Shown: one piece after another, positions 27,233 to 36,879 of the stretch
How positions within the stretch are numbered: position 1 is the first letter of the stretch
Layout: each line of letters opens with the position of its first letter
Assembly (NCBI GenBank): GCA_016841645.1
Contig: JAENYS010000003.1
Span: 124,001-188,000 of the forward strand
Source of the DNA: Desulfoscipio geothermicus
GTDB taxonomy: Bacteria; Bacillota; Desulfotomaculia; Desulfotomaculales; Desulfallaceae
Direction of reading: 5' to 3'
DNA length: 64,000 nt
Notes under the pieces: model-generated
What the model saw: only the letters and a program-made list of their open reading frames with translations
Databases searched by the model: none
Told to the model about the DNA's origin: nothing
Translations under genes and position numbers: made by a program

Positions 27233-28609
27233 ATGACCAAATTGTGGAGTGGGCGTTTTCAAAAGGAGACAGACCGGATGGTGGACGATTTTCATTCTTC
27301 CATTTCCTTTGATAGCCGCCTTTATAAATACGATATTTCCGGCAGTATTGCTCATGCCAAAATGCTCGCGCGGGTAGGCATTATCAGTCACCTGGAAGCA
27401 GATGCCATTGTTGGCGGTCTGACCGGTATACTAGCCGGTATTGAAGCGGGCCGGGTTGAGTTTTCCGTTGCCGCCGAGGATATTCATATGAACGTGGAAC
27501 AATTATTAATAGAAAGCATTGGTGATGTTGGTAAAAAACTGCACACTGCACGCAGCCGTAATGACCAGGTGGCGCTGGATGTACGCATGTACCTGCGAGA
27601 TGAGATAGACGGGGTCGGACAGCTGCTGTCCGAGCTTATCAGTGTGCTGCTGGATATATCGGAAAAACACCTGGATACGGTAATGCCCGGTTACACGCAT
27701 TTGCAAAGGGCTCAGCCCATTTCTTTGGCTCATCATCTGCTGGCCTATTGCCAGATGTTCAGCAGGGATATGGACCGCCTGGTGGATTGCCGCCGGCGGG
27801 TTAATGTGCTGCCCTTGGGTGCCGGTGCGCTGGCCGGTACTACTTTCCCTCTGGACCGGGAGTACGTGGCCCGGGAATTGGGCTTTGATGCTGTTACGGA
27901 GAACAGCTTGGATGCGGTGAGCGACCGGGATTTTGCCGTAGAGTTTGCTGCCGCCGCGTCCCTTATAATGATGCACTTGAGCCGTTTTTGTGAGGAAATA
28001 GTTCTCTGGTCCTCTGCGGAATTTGGATTTATAGAATTGGATGATGCTTATAGTACGGGCAGTAGTATGATGCCCCAGAAAAAAAACCCGGATGTCGCTG
28101 AATTAATCCGGGGTAAGAGTGGCCGGGTATTTGGGGATCTGACTGCCCTCTTGACGGTGCTCAAAGGGCTTCCGCTGGCTTACAACAAGGACATGCAGGA
28201 GGATAAGGAGGCGCTGTTTGATGCGGCGGATACGGTGAAAAAGTGCCTGCTGATTTTCCGGCCCCTGGTGGCTACCATGCGGGTTAGAAAAGAAAACATG
28301 GCACAGGCGGCCCGAGGCGGCTTTACTAATGCCACCGACCTGGCGGATTACCTGGTCCAGCGGGGTGTGCCTTTCCGTGAGGCCCATGAAATTGTGGGGA
28401 GGGCGGTGGCCTATTGCCTGGAACATAACAAATCCCTGGACGAATTAAGCCTAGAGGAATTGCGCGGTTTTTCATCGTCCATTAACGAGGATGTTTACGA
28501 GGCTATTGCTGTGGCTCGCTGTGTGGCGGCACGCAGTGTAACCGGCGGTCCTGCCCCCGAGGCGGTGCAAAAAGCCATCCAAGCGGCCCGGCAGAGGCTG
28601 GGTAGGTAA
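27233..28609 (+). CDS. argH: Argininosuccinate lyase
   Basis: 458 aa. Splits argininosuccinate into arginine and fumarate, last step of the pathway. The fumarase/aspartase superfamily signature [11 protein letters not shown] is at about 279-289, with TARSRNDQ and [10 protein letters not shown] upstream. ATG 27233 follows AAGGTGGATTTA; the in-frame GTG three codons earlier is the ribosome site itself. It is separated from argCJBDFG by 16 kb, with its own promoter, and followed by a DUF445 gene 35 bases later. Confidence 0.96.
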   Translation: MTKLWSGRFQKETDRMVDDFHSSISFDSRLYKYDISGSIAHAKMLARVGIISHLEADAIVGGLTGILAGIEAGRVEFSVAAEDIHMNVEQLLIESIGDVGKKLHTARSRNDQVALDVRMYLRDEIDGVGQLLSELISVLLDISEKHLDTVMPGYTHLQRAQPISLAHHLLAYCQMFSRDMDRLVDCRRRVNVLPLGAGALAGTTFPLDREYVARELGFDAVTENSLDAVSDRDFAVEFAAAASLIMMHLSRFCEEIVLWSSAEFGFIELDDAYSTGSSMMPQKKNPDVAELIRGKSGRVFGDLTALLTVLKGLPLAYNKDMQEDKEALFDAADTVKKCLLIFRPLVATMRVRKENMAQAARGGFTNATDLADYLVQRGVPFREAHEIVGRAVAYCLEHNKSLDELSLEELRGFSSSINEDVYEAIAVARCVAARSVTGGPAPEAVQKAIQAARQRLGR

Positions 28610-28644
28610 TAAGCATATTTTACAATGTTAAGGAAGGTTTGATT

Positions 28645-30195
28645 ATGAACTGGCAGCAAATGGCCCTGTTGGTGCTGGCGGGGGCTATTATAGGTTATAC
28701 TACCAACTGGATTGCCATTCGTATGTTGTTCCGGCCTCTGTATGAAAAGAGGTTGCTGGGCCTGCGTGTGCCCTTCACCCCGGGTGTTATCCCTCAAGGT
28801 AAAGGACGCCTGGCCGCTGCCATCGGTGAAGCGGTGGGTGGTACGCTGCTTACCGAGGAAAAGGTGGTGCAGCATTTGCTGCAGCCCGAGGCGGAGGAAC
28901 AAATGCGGCGTTATTTGGCCAATGGTATGGCCAAGGTTCGGAATAGCGGTATTAATGTCGGGGAAATGTTGGGTAACCCCGGGGGGGAATCGTCATTTTT
29001 GCCGGAGTTAACCGAACTGTTTTCAGACCTGGCAGTAAAGTTGGCCCGGGGTGAATCATCACGCCGTGCGGTGAATTGCCTCGTACAGGAAGCTGCAGAT
29101 TACCTGCTTGACCAAACTGTAGCAGCAATGGTTGATGCGGGTGGCTCAGACGGTATTGCAGACACCCTGGAGCAACTGCCCGCATCAATACTGCAGCAGC
29201 CGGCCGTCCAGCAGGAACTGCAGCGCCGGCTGGCTACGCAAATAGGAAATTTTCTCAACAGCCCCCAACCGGTTGGATATTACTTGCCCGGGGCTGTGCA
29301 GGAGGGCATCCATCAATTTATTAATGACCAGGCTCCCCGTATTATTGAGACCATTCAGCAATATGTCAATTCACCGGCTGCCCGGCAAGCTATAAAAGGC
29401 CGGATCGAGGGGTTTTTCGATAGCTCGACTGTTAAGCGTTTTGTCAATGGGCTATTTCAGCTTATGGGGAATGGCACTGATATGCTGGTGCAGCGTTTGG
29501 GTACGGAAATAACGCAATTTTTTGCTGATGAAAAAAACCGGGCTGAAATTATAGAGCGCCTGCATTTACTGGTGAGTGAAGCGTTGGAAAAAAGTATTAG
29601 TGATATTACCTCGGGCCTGGATGAGGCCGGTAAACGGGAAAAGGCTGCCGAGATTGCGGCCTGGGCAATGGATAAGCTTCGCGATCCCGGTGTAGCTTCT
29701 GCTTTGGCCGGTGTGACCAAGGAAGTTCTGGATAAAAACCGTAACCGGACCTGGCGAGAGATAATTAATCAGGTCATCCCTGTTCAGTCCACCAAACTTA
29801 CCGAATTTTTAGAGCGCCTGGTAGAGAACTTTTGGGAGCGGGATGCGCTGGCCCGGAATGTGGATGCATTGGTTCGACGGGAAATGGCCGCTGCCCGGCA
29901 GTTGCCGCTTAGCCGTGTATTGGATTGTTTGCCCGAAGGTTGTGTAACCGATTCGAGTGGAATTGCAACCAGGCTGTATCGCTACCTGGTGCAAAGACAG
30001 GTTCCGGGGCTGTTGCGTTTTGTTGATATCAGAAGCATGGTGCGACAGCGGGTGGAGGAGCTTGATGAGCTGCAGGTGGAAAAAATGCTGCTGGGCATTA
30101 TGCGCCGGGAGTTGGTGGCGATCACCTGGTTGGGCGCGCTGCTGGGGGCCATACTGGGCGTGGTAACAGTTGTTATGCAATATATGATGAAATAA
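28645..30195 (+). CDS. DUF445 family membrane protein (YheB-like)
   Basis: 516 aa. Hydrophobic N-terminal helix (about 6-25) with the conserved G-Y-T-T-N-W-I-A-I-R-M-L-F-R-P motif, immediately followed by PFTPGVIPQGKGRLAAAIGE, both hallmarks of DUF445. A long, mostly helical middle part and a C-terminal membrane helix (about 492-513, LGALLGAILGVVTVVMQYMM) complete it. ATG 28645 follows AAGGAAGGTTTG. Members occur in endospore formers but have no firmly known function. Probably co-transcribed with argH by position only. Confidence 0.88.
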   Translation: MNWQQMALLVLAGAIIGYTTNWIAIRMLFRPLYEKRLLGLRVPFTPGVIPQGKGRLAAAIGEAVGGTLLTEEKVVQHLLQPEAEEQMRRYLANGMAKVRNSGINVGEMLGNPGGESSFLPELTELFSDLAVKLARGESSRRAVNCLVQEAADYLLDQTVAAMVDAGGSDGIADTLEQLPASILQQPAVQQELQRRLATQIGNFLNSPQPVGYYLPGAVQEGIHQFINDQAPRIIETIQQYVNSPAARQAIKGRIEGFFDSSTVKRFVNGLFQLMGNGTDMLVQRLGTEITQFFADEKNRAEIIERLHLLVSEALEKSISDITSGLDEAGKREKAAEIAAWAMDKLRDPGVASALAGVTKEVLDKNRNRTWREIINQVIPVQSTKLTEFLERLVENFWERDALARNVDALVRREMAAARQLPLSRVLDCLPEGCVTDSSGIATRLYRYLVQRQVPGLLRFVDIRSMVRQRVEELDELQVEKMLLGIMRRELVAITWLGALLGAILGVVTVVMQYMMK

Positions 30196-30207
30196 AGGTA
30201 AAAACTG

Positions 30208-30236
30208 TTGACCTTAATTATAGTTTACTGTATACT
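30208..30236 (+). promoter_or_regulatory. Promoter of the ilv-leu operon
   Basis: TTGACC (30208-30213), 17-bp spacer, TATACT (30231-30236): five of six matches to each sigma-A hexamer with ideal spacing. Transcription from about 30243 would place the T-box at the very 5' end of the message. Confidence 0.8.
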
Positions 30237-30254
30237 GATATGTAAGTCTTTATA

Positions 30255-30540
30255 TTAAAGGTTATGAAGGGGAGCAATACCTGCAAGCCGCGCCACAGAG
30301 AGCTGGGGTGCTGAAAGCCAGCGCCGGAACAGGTTAAGACATCGCCCCGGAACTGCTTTGTCGAAAGGTATCGCCCGGTAGGCAGAGCCGGGAACAAGTG
30401 GCCCGTTATTGTCACTGTGTCGCTGACACACTCAAGAGGTTTTCGCTTTTGCGCGGAAGCAAGCAGGGTGGTACCGCGGGAGCAATTAACGCCTCTCGTC
30501 CCTGGTGTTATTTCATCAGGGGCGAGAGGTTTTTGTTTTT
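30255..30540 (+). ncRNA. T-box leader of the branched-chain amino acid operon
   Basis: The T-box motif AGGGTGGTACCGCGGG lies at 30465-30480. It is followed by a strong terminator: stem CCTCTCGTCCCTG / CAGGGGCGAGAGG (30492-30504, 30517-30529, one G-U) and a T-rich tail. The variable base after UGG is U, pairing with a tRNA discriminator A, which suits Ile, Leu and Val tRNAs. I could not place the specifier codon with confidence. Uncharged branched-chain tRNA should allow read-through into the ykkC RNA and ilvE. Confidence 0.9.
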
Positions 30541-30596
30541 ATGTTGGCAAATGGTTAGCTATGCGGTCGAATTTAGCGGTCGATTTTAATGGAGGG

Positions 30597-30740
30597 AAGT
30601 GTACCTAGGGTTCCGCCTCCGATGGAGGGACTGGACCAAGCGGTACAGGCCGCCGGGGTTTAATCTTCGGAGGTTACACCGTGGGGATAAAAGACCCAAG
30701 CGGATAGGTTCCACTCTTGGAAAATATCAGCGGGGTCTTA
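30597..30740 (+). ncRNA. ykkC-class riboswitch, probably ppGpp type (subtype 2a)
   Basis: Core ykkC elements are visible: CTAGGGTTCCG (30605-30615), GGGACTGGACCAAGCGGTAC (30627-30646) and ACACCGTGGGGATAAAAGACC (30676-30696). The conserved AAGACCC (30691-30697) can instead pair with GGGTCTT (30733-30739), followed by a T-rich stretch. This would be a terminator competing with the aptamer, so ligand binding should turn genes on. Among ykkC subtypes, the ppGpp-binding one is known upstream of branched-chain amino acid genes and in tandem with T-boxes, which fits here; guanidine and PRPP types usually precede other genes. Subtype is inferred from context. Confidence 0.8.
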
Positions 30741-30792
30741 TTTATTTTATAGTTTTTAAAAGTTAGCATGGGGGGTGAAAACAATCTCCGCA

Positions 30793-30825
30793 GATTAAAC
30801 CGGCAGAGGTCGGTTGAATCTTTTT
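30793..30825 (+). terminator. Third hairpin with T-run in the ilv leader
   Basis: GATTAAACCG (30793-30802) pairs with CGGTTGAATC (30811-30820), nine of ten pairs, followed by TTTTT. It stands between the ykkC RNA and ilvE. A second hairpin (AAAACAAcGG…CCgATTGTTTT, about 30828-30865) follows at once. Either an additional weak terminator or part of a third control element. Confidence 0.5.
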
Positions 30826-30905
30826 CCAAAACAACGGTTGATTTTAGCCGATTGTTTTGTGTAAGTGGTGTTATGTTTACTGAATCATAACAGGAGTGTG
30901 ATGTT

Positions 30906-31784
30906 ATGGGCATGATAATTTATTTGGATGGTAAATACGTACCTGAGGAAGAAGCGGTTGTTTCTGTATTTGATCACGGGTTACTATATGGTGACGGTGT
31001 ATTCGAGGGTATCCGCGCTTATAACAACAGGGTTTTTAAACTGTCCGACCATTTGGAAAGGCTGTATGAATCGGCTCGCACCCTGATCTTGGAGATTCCC
31101 ATCAGCATTGAGGAAATGCAGGAAGTGGTGCTGGAGACTTTGCGTCGCAACAGTTTGCGGGATGCTTACATTCGCCTTGTGGTGACCAGGGGCAAGGGTG
31201 ATCTGGGCCTGGACCCCCGCAAATGCCCCCGGGCGACTGTTTTCTGCATTGCTTCGTCTATTCAGCTTTATCCTGATGAATTGTATGAACAGGGCCTTGA
31301 GATGGTTACCGTGGCCACTCGTCGCAATCTTTCCGAGGCTTGCAATCCCAGGGTTAAGTCGCTCAATTACATGAATAACATTTACGCCAAAATTGAGGCT
31401 AATTTAGCAGGTGTGTCTGAAGCTATTATGCTTAACCAGGAGGGTTATGTGGCTGAGGCTACCGGTGATAATCTTTTCCTGGTTAAAAAGGGCAAGCTGA
31501 TTACTCCTCCTGTCTATGTTGGACTGCTGGAGGGGGTTACCCGTAATACCGTAATGGAAGTGGCCCGGGATAAGGGTATTGTAGTTGAGGAGAAGGTATT
31601 TACCCGGCATGATATCTACAACGCCGATGAATGCTTCCTTACAGGTTCGGCGGCCGAGTTAATTCCTTGTGTGCGGGTGGATGGCAGAACCATCGGTACC
31701 GGTAAGCCCGGCGAAGTATTTTGGGGTTTGCTAAATGATTTCCGGGAATTAACCAAAGTGGATGGACCAGTAATATTTGAGTAG
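30906..31784 (+). CDS. ilvE: Branched-chain amino acid aminotransferase
   Basis: 292 aa fold-type IV PLP enzyme, last step of Leu, Ile and Val synthesis. Starts with [24 protein letters not shown] lysine in [19 protein letters not shown] (about residue 158); [15 protein letters not shown] near 210. ATG 30906 with AGGAG about 10 bases upstream. First gene of the operon, directly behind the tandem regulatory RNAs. D-amino-acid transaminase is a close relative, but the context favours IlvE. Confidence 0.93.
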   Translation: MGMIIYLDGKYVPEEEAVVSVFDHGLLYGDGVFEGIRAYNNRVFKLSDHLERLYESARTLILEIPISIEEMQEVVLETLRRNSLRDAYIRLVVTRGKGDLGLDPRKCPRATVFCIASSIQLYPDELYEQGLEMVTVATRRNLSEACNPRVKSLNYMNNIYAKIEANLAGVSEAIMLNQEGYVAEATGDNLFLVKKGKLITPPVYVGLLEGVTRNTVMEVARDKGIVVEEKVFTRHDIYNADECFLTGSAAELIPCVRVDGRTIGTGKPGEVFWGLLNDFRELTKVDGPVIFE

Positions 31785-31825
31785 AAGTTGTAAGCAAATT
31801 AGTTGTTCTAATAGGAGGAATAAAA

Positions 31826-33490
31826 ATGCGCAGTGATGCTATGAAAAAAGGGTTGGAAAAAGCCCCCCATCGTTCCCTGTTCAAGGCGCTTGGTCTGACC
31901 GAGCAGGAACTGGAACGGCCCATCATTGGCGTGGTCAACTCATTTAACGAAATAGTGCCCGGACACATGCACCTGCGCGAAATCACCGAGGCGGTCAAGG
32001 CCGGTGTCCGGATGAGTGGCGGTACCCCGATAGAGTTTCCCTCGATTGCGGTTTGTGACGGTATTGCCATGAATCATGCGGGTATGAAATATTCCCTGGC
32101 CAGCCGGGACATTATTGCCGATTCGGTCGAAGTGATGAGTATGGCCCATCCCTTTGACGGTATGGTGCTGATTACGGCCTGTGACAAGGTAATACCAGGC
32201 ATGTTGATGGCCGCGGCGCGGGTGGATATCCCCACGATTATCGTCAGCGGCGGCCCCATGCTGCCCGGCCGCTACCAGGGGCGGGATATGTCTCTGAGCA
32301 ATATATTCGAGGCGGTTGGCAAGGTAAGGGCCGGTAATATGACCGAGGCGGAGCTGACGGAAATTGAAGAATCGGTTTGCCCGGGCTGCGGCTCCTGCGC
32401 CGGTATGTTTACTGCCAATTCCATGAACTGCCTGACCGAGGCCATTGGCATGGCCCTGCCCGGCAACGGCTCGTTTCCCGCAGTTTCTGCGGCTCGCCGG
32501 CGCCTGGCTAAGTTGAGCGGCATGCGAGTGGTGGATTTGGTGCGCGAAAACCTGCGCCCTTCCGATATTATGAACGCCAAGGCATTTGCTAACGGTCTGG
32601 CCCTGGATATGGCTTTAGGCTGCTCCACCAACACGGTGCTGCATCTGCCCGCCGTTGCCCACGAAGCCGGGGTGGAAATAAATCTGGACCTGTTTAATCA
32701 GGTCAGTGAAAAAACCCCCAACCTGTGCAAGCTGAGCCCCATGGGTCCCCACTTTATGCTGGATTTGGATGAAGCCGGCGGCGTATCGGCGGTGCTTAAC
32801 GAACTGGTTGCCCATGGATTGGCCGATGGCAGCGCAATAACTGTTACCGGAAAAACGCTGGGCGAAAATGTAGCGAGTGCTGTCATCAAGCGCGGCGAGG
32901 TCATCCGCAGTGTGGAAGATCCGTACAGCACCGGCGGCGGTATTGCCGTGCTGCGCGGCAACCTGGCCCCCAACGGGGCAGTGGTGAAGAAAGCCGGGGT
33001 AGATCCGGAAATGCTCAAGCACCGCGGGCCGGCCAGGGTATTCAACTCCGAGGATGAGGCTTATCAGGCGCTGATCAATAATCAAATTAAAAAGGGCGAT
33101 GTAATCGTGATCAGGTATGAAGGGCCCAAGGGGGGGCCGGGTATGCCGGAAATGCTTACTCCAACCGCTACCGTAGCCGGCCTGGGCCTGGATAAAGATG
33201 TGGCTTTGATTACAGATGGACGCTTTTCCGGTGCTACTCGGGGGGCCTCTATCGGTCACGTTGCTCCTGAAGCCGCTGAGGGCGGCCCCATTGCGGCATT
33301 GCAAGACGGCGACCTGATTGAGATTAATATACCCGATTCTAGGCTGGATGTGCTGATAAGCGACGAAGAGTTGGCTGCCCGGCTTGCCCGGTGGGTGAAA
33401 CCGGAGCCCAAAGTGACAAAAGGTTACCTGGCCCGTTATGCCCAGCTGGTTACTTCGGCTGATCACGGGGCGGTTTTAAAGAAGTTATAA
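31826..33490 (+). CDS. ilvD: Dihydroxy-acid dehydratase
   Basis: 554 aa. Dehydrates 2,3-dihydroxy acids to the 2-oxo acids of valine and isoleucine. Iron-sulfur cluster cysteines are visible in [10 protein letters not shown] (about residue 120) and [19 protein letters not shown] (about 185-203). ATG 31826 after TAGGAGGAATAAAA. 41 bases behind ilvE. The cluster makes it oxygen-sensitive, unproblematic in an anaerobe. Confidence 0.96.
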   Translation: MRSDAMKKGLEKAPHRSLFKALGLTEQELERPIIGVVNSFNEIVPGHMHLREITEAVKAGVRMSGGTPIEFPSIAVCDGIAMNHAGMKYSLASRDIIADSVEVMSMAHPFDGMVLITACDKVIPGMLMAAARVDIPTIIVSGGPMLPGRYQGRDMSLSNIFEAVGKVRAGNMTEAELTEIEESVCPGCGSCAGMFTANSMNCLTEAIGMALPGNGSFPAVSAARRRLAKLSGMRVVDLVRENLRPSDIMNAKAFANGLALDMALGCSTNTVLHLPAVAHEAGVEINLDLFNQVSEKTPNLCKLSPMGPHFMLDLDEAGGVSAVLNELVAHGLADGSAITVTGKTLGENVASAVIKRGEVIRSVEDPYSTGGGIAVLRGNLAPNGAVVKKAGVDPEMLKHRGPARVFNSEDEAYQALINNQIKKGDVIVIRYEGPKGGPGMPEMLTPTATVAGLGLDKDVALITDGRFSGATRGASIGHVAPEAAEGGPIAALQDGDLIEINIPDSRLDVLISDEELAARLARWVKPEPKVTKGYLARYAQLVTSADHGAVLKKL

Positions 33491-33629
33491 GACAGTATGC
33501 CGGCTATTTAATAAATGAACATTATGCTTAAGATAGCAGATCCTGCACAGTTAACGCTTAGCTAATGCCGGCCTGTAAAAAAGTATAACAGGCCGGCTAC
33601 TAAATAATTTTACCGGAGGGTGAGAGGGT

Positions 33630-35288
33630 ATGCAAAAAACCGGGGCACAAATCCTGGTCGATAGTCTCCTGGCCGAGGGGGTGGATACGATTTTCGGCTA
33701 CCCGGGCGGGGTGGTTCTACCGATTTATGATGTGCTTTATGACTCTGAGCTGCGACATATACTAACTCGGCACGAACAGGGCGCTGCCCATGCCGCCGAC
33801 GGCTATGCCCGGGCCTCCGGTAAACCTGGAGTGTGTCTGGCCACATCGGGACCCGGGGCGACCAATTTAGTTACCGGTATTGCTAATGCCTACATGGATT
33901 CGATTCCCATGCTGGCCATTACCGGGCAGGTGCCGACCACTTTGTTGGGCCGGGACTCTTTTCAGGAGGCCGATATTACCGGAATAACTTTACCAATTAC
34001 CAAACACAATTTTTTGGTTAAAGACACAAAAGATATAGCCAGGACGGTACGGGAGGCTTTACATATCGCCACCAGCGGTCGTCCCGGTCCGGTACTCATC
34101 GACATGCCTAAGGACGTGTCCACAGGTATGGCGGAACATCTAGATCCCGGACCGGTGCAGTTGCCGGGTTATCGATTTAATCATGAGCCAAATCCTGAAC
34201 AAGTAGCCAGGGCCGTCAGGGCAATTGAAGAATCCGAGCGGCCCGTTATTTATGCCGGCGGCGGCGTGGTAAGCGGCGGGGCGCACGGCGAGTTGCTGGA
34301 GTTGACCGAAATGCTGCTTATGCCGGTAGCCACTACGATGATGGGTTTGGGCGGCTTTCCCGGTAATCACCCGCTGTCGGTGGGTATGCTGGGCATGCAC
34401 GGCAGCAAGTATGCCAATTATGCGGTAAGTGAATGCGATTTGTTAATTGGCATTGGGGTGCGCTTTGATGACCGGGTGACCAGCAAGCTTGAAGAATTTG
34501 CTCCCGGCGCCACCATCATGCATATTGACATAGATCCGGCGGAAATAGGTAAAAATATGGGCGTGGATATACCAGTAGTTGGAGAAGTCCGGCTTGCCCT
34601 GCGTCAAATTATTGACCGGCTTAAGCCCAGAGTGGCCAGCCGGTGGCGGGATAAAATCGGGGTTTGGAAAAAGGAACATCCCTTGGATTTTGAGGCAAAC
34701 GGACAGCTTAAACCCCAGGAGGTCGTTCGGGAGATTTGTAATGTTACCAAAAGTAATGCCCGGATTACTACTGAAGTGGGCCAGCACCAGATGTTTACCG
34801 CCCAGTATTACACCTTTACCCGGCCGCGAACTTTCATTTCATCGGGCGGGCTGGGCACCATGGGATTCGGGTTCCCTGCGGCCATTGGCGTGCAGGTGGC
34901 CTGTCCGGATGAAACGGTGATCGATATTGCCGGAGACGGCAGTATCCAAATGAATATCCAGGAGTTGGCCACGGCCGTGAACTATAATTTGCCGGTAAAA
35001 ATAGCCATTTTGAATAACGGTTTTTTGGGTATGGTTAGACAATGGCAAGAGCTGTTTTATAATCGCCGTTATTCTTACACCGAGCTGGATAATCCCGACT
35101 TTGTCAAACTAGCCGAGGCATATGGCGCTGTAGGCATGCGGGTGAGCAAAAAATCGGAATTGCGTTCTGCCTTGGAGGAAACCCTAGCGGTGAACAAACC
35201 GGTGGTGCTTGATATTCCGATTGAGCGGGAGGAAAATGTATATCCCATGGTTGCTCCCGGTGAACCCATTCATAAAATGCTGGGATAG
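33630..35288 (+). CDS. ilvB: Acetolactate synthase, large subunit (first copy)
   Basis: 552 aa ThDP enzyme. N-terminal FGYPGGVVLPIYD with catalytic Glu in RHEQGAAHAADGYARASG, central FAD-binding domain, and C-terminal ThDP-binding DIAGDGSIQMNIQELATAV with LNNGFLGMVRQWQ. Condenses pyruvate with pyruvate or 2-oxobutyrate. ATG 33630 with GGAGGGTGAGAGGGT upstream. It is 11 bases ahead of its regulatory subunit ilvN. A second large subunit lies at 36880. Confidence 0.95.
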   Translation: MQKTGAQILVDSLLAEGVDTIFGYPGGVVLPIYDVLYDSELRHILTRHEQGAAHAADGYARASGKPGVCLATSGPGATNLVTGIANAYMDSIPMLAITGQVPTTLLGRDSFQEADITGITLPITKHNFLVKDTKDIARTVREALHIATSGRPGPVLIDMPKDVSTGMAEHLDPGPVQLPGYRFNHEPNPEQVARAVRAIEESERPVIYAGGGVVSGGAHGELLELTEMLLMPVATTMMGLGGFPGNHPLSVGMLGMHGSKYANYAVSECDLLIGIGVRFDDRVTSKLEEFAPGATIMHIDIDPAEIGKNMGVDIPVVGEVRLALRQIIDRLKPRVASRWRDKIGVWKKEHPLDFEANGQLKPQEVVREICNVTKSNARITTEVGQHQMFTAQYYTFTRPRTFISSGGLGTMGFGFPAAIGVQVACPDETVIDIAGDGSIQMNIQELATAVNYNLPVKIAILNNGFLGMVRQWQELFYNRRYSYTELDNPDFVKLAEAYGAVGMRVSKKSELRSALEETLAVNKPVVLDIPIEREENVYPMVAPGEPIHKMLG

Positions 35289-35299
35289 GAGGGGTAGAT

Positions 35300-35821
35300 A
35301 TGCTGCATACCCTAGCGGTGCTGGTGGAAAATAGCCCGGGCGTGCTGGCCCGGGTGGCCGGCCTATTCAGCCGGCGCGGCTATAATATTGACAGTCTGGC
35401 GGTGGGACGCACTGAAGATCCCGAAGTGTCCCGGATGACCATTGTGGTTGATGGCGACGACAGGGTGCTGGAACAGGTCACCAAACAATTGCACAAGCTG
35501 GTGGATGTTATTAAAATAAGTGATATTACTGCCGATGAATATGTTGACCGGGAACTGGTGTTAATAAAAGTAAATGCGGACCATAGCCAGCGAGTGGAAG
35601 TGATTCAAATCTGCGATGTATTCCGCGCTCGGATCGTGGATTTGGGCCGCAAGACCTTAACCCTGGAATGCACGGGCAATCACGGTAAAATAAATGCCCT
35701 GGAAGAAACGCTGCGCCCTTACGGCATTAAGGAACTAGTGCGCACAGGCAAAATTGCCATGGTTAGAGGTACAAAAAATAATACAGGCTACCAAGATATT
35801 GGTACTAAGGAGGAGAATTAA
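35300..35821 (+). CDS. ilvN: Acetolactate synthase, small (regulatory) subunit
   Basis: 173 aa. N-terminal ACT domain begins [31 protein letters not shown], binding valine for feedback control; a C-terminal domain activates the large subunit. ATG 35300 after GGATAGGAGGGGTAGAT, 11 bases behind ilvB. This is the only small-subunit gene in the window and would have to serve both large subunits. ilvH is the equally used name. Confidence 0.94.
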   Translation: MLHTLAVLVENSPGVLARVAGLFSRRGYNIDSLAVGRTEDPEVSRMTIVVDGDDRVLEQVTKQLHKLVDVIKISDITADEYVDRELVLIKVNADHSQRVEVIQICDVFRARIVDLGRKTLTLECTGNHGKINALEETLRPYGIKELVRTGKIAMVRGTKNNTGYQDIGTKEEN

Positions 35822-35826
35822 TAATT

Positions 35827-36831
35827 ATGGTACAGGTATTTCATGATCAAGATGCAGATTTAGCGGTGCTCAAAGGTAAAAAGATTGCTGTGATGGGTTA
35901 CGGCAGCCAGGGGCATGCCCAGGCCCAGAACTTGAAGGACAGCGGTTTGGATGTAGTGGTGGGCCTGGCCAAGGGCATCGACGACAGCTGGGAGAAGGCG
36001 GAAGAGGCCGGCATGACGGTGATGACGGTGCCCGAGGCGGCGGGTCTTGCTGATTTGATCCAAATCCTGCTGCCCGATGAACTCCAGGCTAAGGTATATG
36101 CTGAGGAAATTGCGCCTTATATGACTGAAGGCAAAGCCTTGATGTTTTCCCACGGCTTTAATATTCACTTTGGCCAAATTGTACCGCCGGCCAATGTGGA
36201 TATAATCATGGTAGCCCCCAAGAGTCCCGGCCACATGGTGCGCCAGATGTACACAGAAGGCGCGGGCGTACCGGGACTGGTTGCGGTGCAACAGGATTAC
36301 ACCGGTAAGGCCCGGGATATCGCCATGGCCTACGCCAAGGGCATCGGCTGCACCAGAGCCGGGGTATTTGAAACCACCTTTGCTGAAGAGACTGAAACCG
36401 ATTTGTTTGGCGAGCAGGCCGTGCTGTGCGGCGGGGTCACAGAGCTGATTAAAGCCGGCTTTGACACGCTGGTGGAAGCCGGCTACGCTCCTGAGATGGC
36501 TTACTTTGAGTGCCTGCACGAAATGAAATTAATCGTCGACCTGATTAACGAGGGCGGGCTGAGCTTAATGCGTTACTCGGTCAGCAACACCGCCGAGTAC
36601 GGCGACTATATGGTGGGACCGCGCATTATCACCGAGGAAACCCGGGATGAAATGCGGGCTGTGCTGTCTGAGATTCAAACCGGCGCGTTTGCCAAGGAAT
36701 TTTTGCTGGAGAACCAGGTCAACAAACCGTTTATGAACGCCATTCGCAAGCAGGAAAAAGAAAGCCTCATTGAAGAGGTAGGCTCAGAGATCCGGGCGTT
36801 GATGCCTTGGTTAAAAAAGAGCAGGAGATAG
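35827..36831 (+). CDS. ilvC: Ketol-acid reductoisomerase
   Basis: 334 aa class I enzyme. Rossmann motif [18 protein letters not shown] at about 23-40, then [22 protein letters not shown], and metal-binding [16 protein letters not shown] near 190. Isomerises and reduces acetolactate to dihydroxyisovalerate. The cofactor loop after G-x-G-x-x-G reads [12 protein letters not shown], lacking the Arg-Ser pair of strict NADPH enzymes, so NADH use is possible. ATG 35827 follows AAGGAGGAGAATTAATAATT. Confidence 0.95.
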   Translation: MVQVFHDQDADLAVLKGKKIAVMGYGSQGHAQAQNLKDSGLDVVVGLAKGIDDSWEKAEEAGMTVMTVPEAAGLADLIQILLPDELQAKVYAEEIAPYMTEGKALMFSHGFNIHFGQIVPPANVDIIMVAPKSPGHMVRQMYTEGAGVPGLVAVQQDYTGKARDIAMAYAKGIGCTRAGVFETTFAEETETDLFGEQAVLCGGVTELIKAGFDTLVEAGYAPEMAYFECLHEMKLIVDLINEGGLSLMRYSVSNTAEYGDYMVGPRIITEETRDEMRAVLSEIQTGAFAKEFLLENQVNKPFMNAIRKQEKESLIEEVGSEIRALMPWLKKSRR

Positions 36832-36879
36832 AGAGTTACGATCATACCTTTAAAATTATATGCTTGAGGGGGATTAGCC

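Noticed and set aside
30674-30913. 79-codon minus-strand frame across the ilv leader
   Set aside because: It runs antisense through riboswitch and hairpin sequence and lacks a ribosome site.
32615-33466. 283-codon minus-strand frame inside ilvD
   Set aside because: Antisense shadow; no start signal, and the ilvD motifs on the plus strand are unambiguous.
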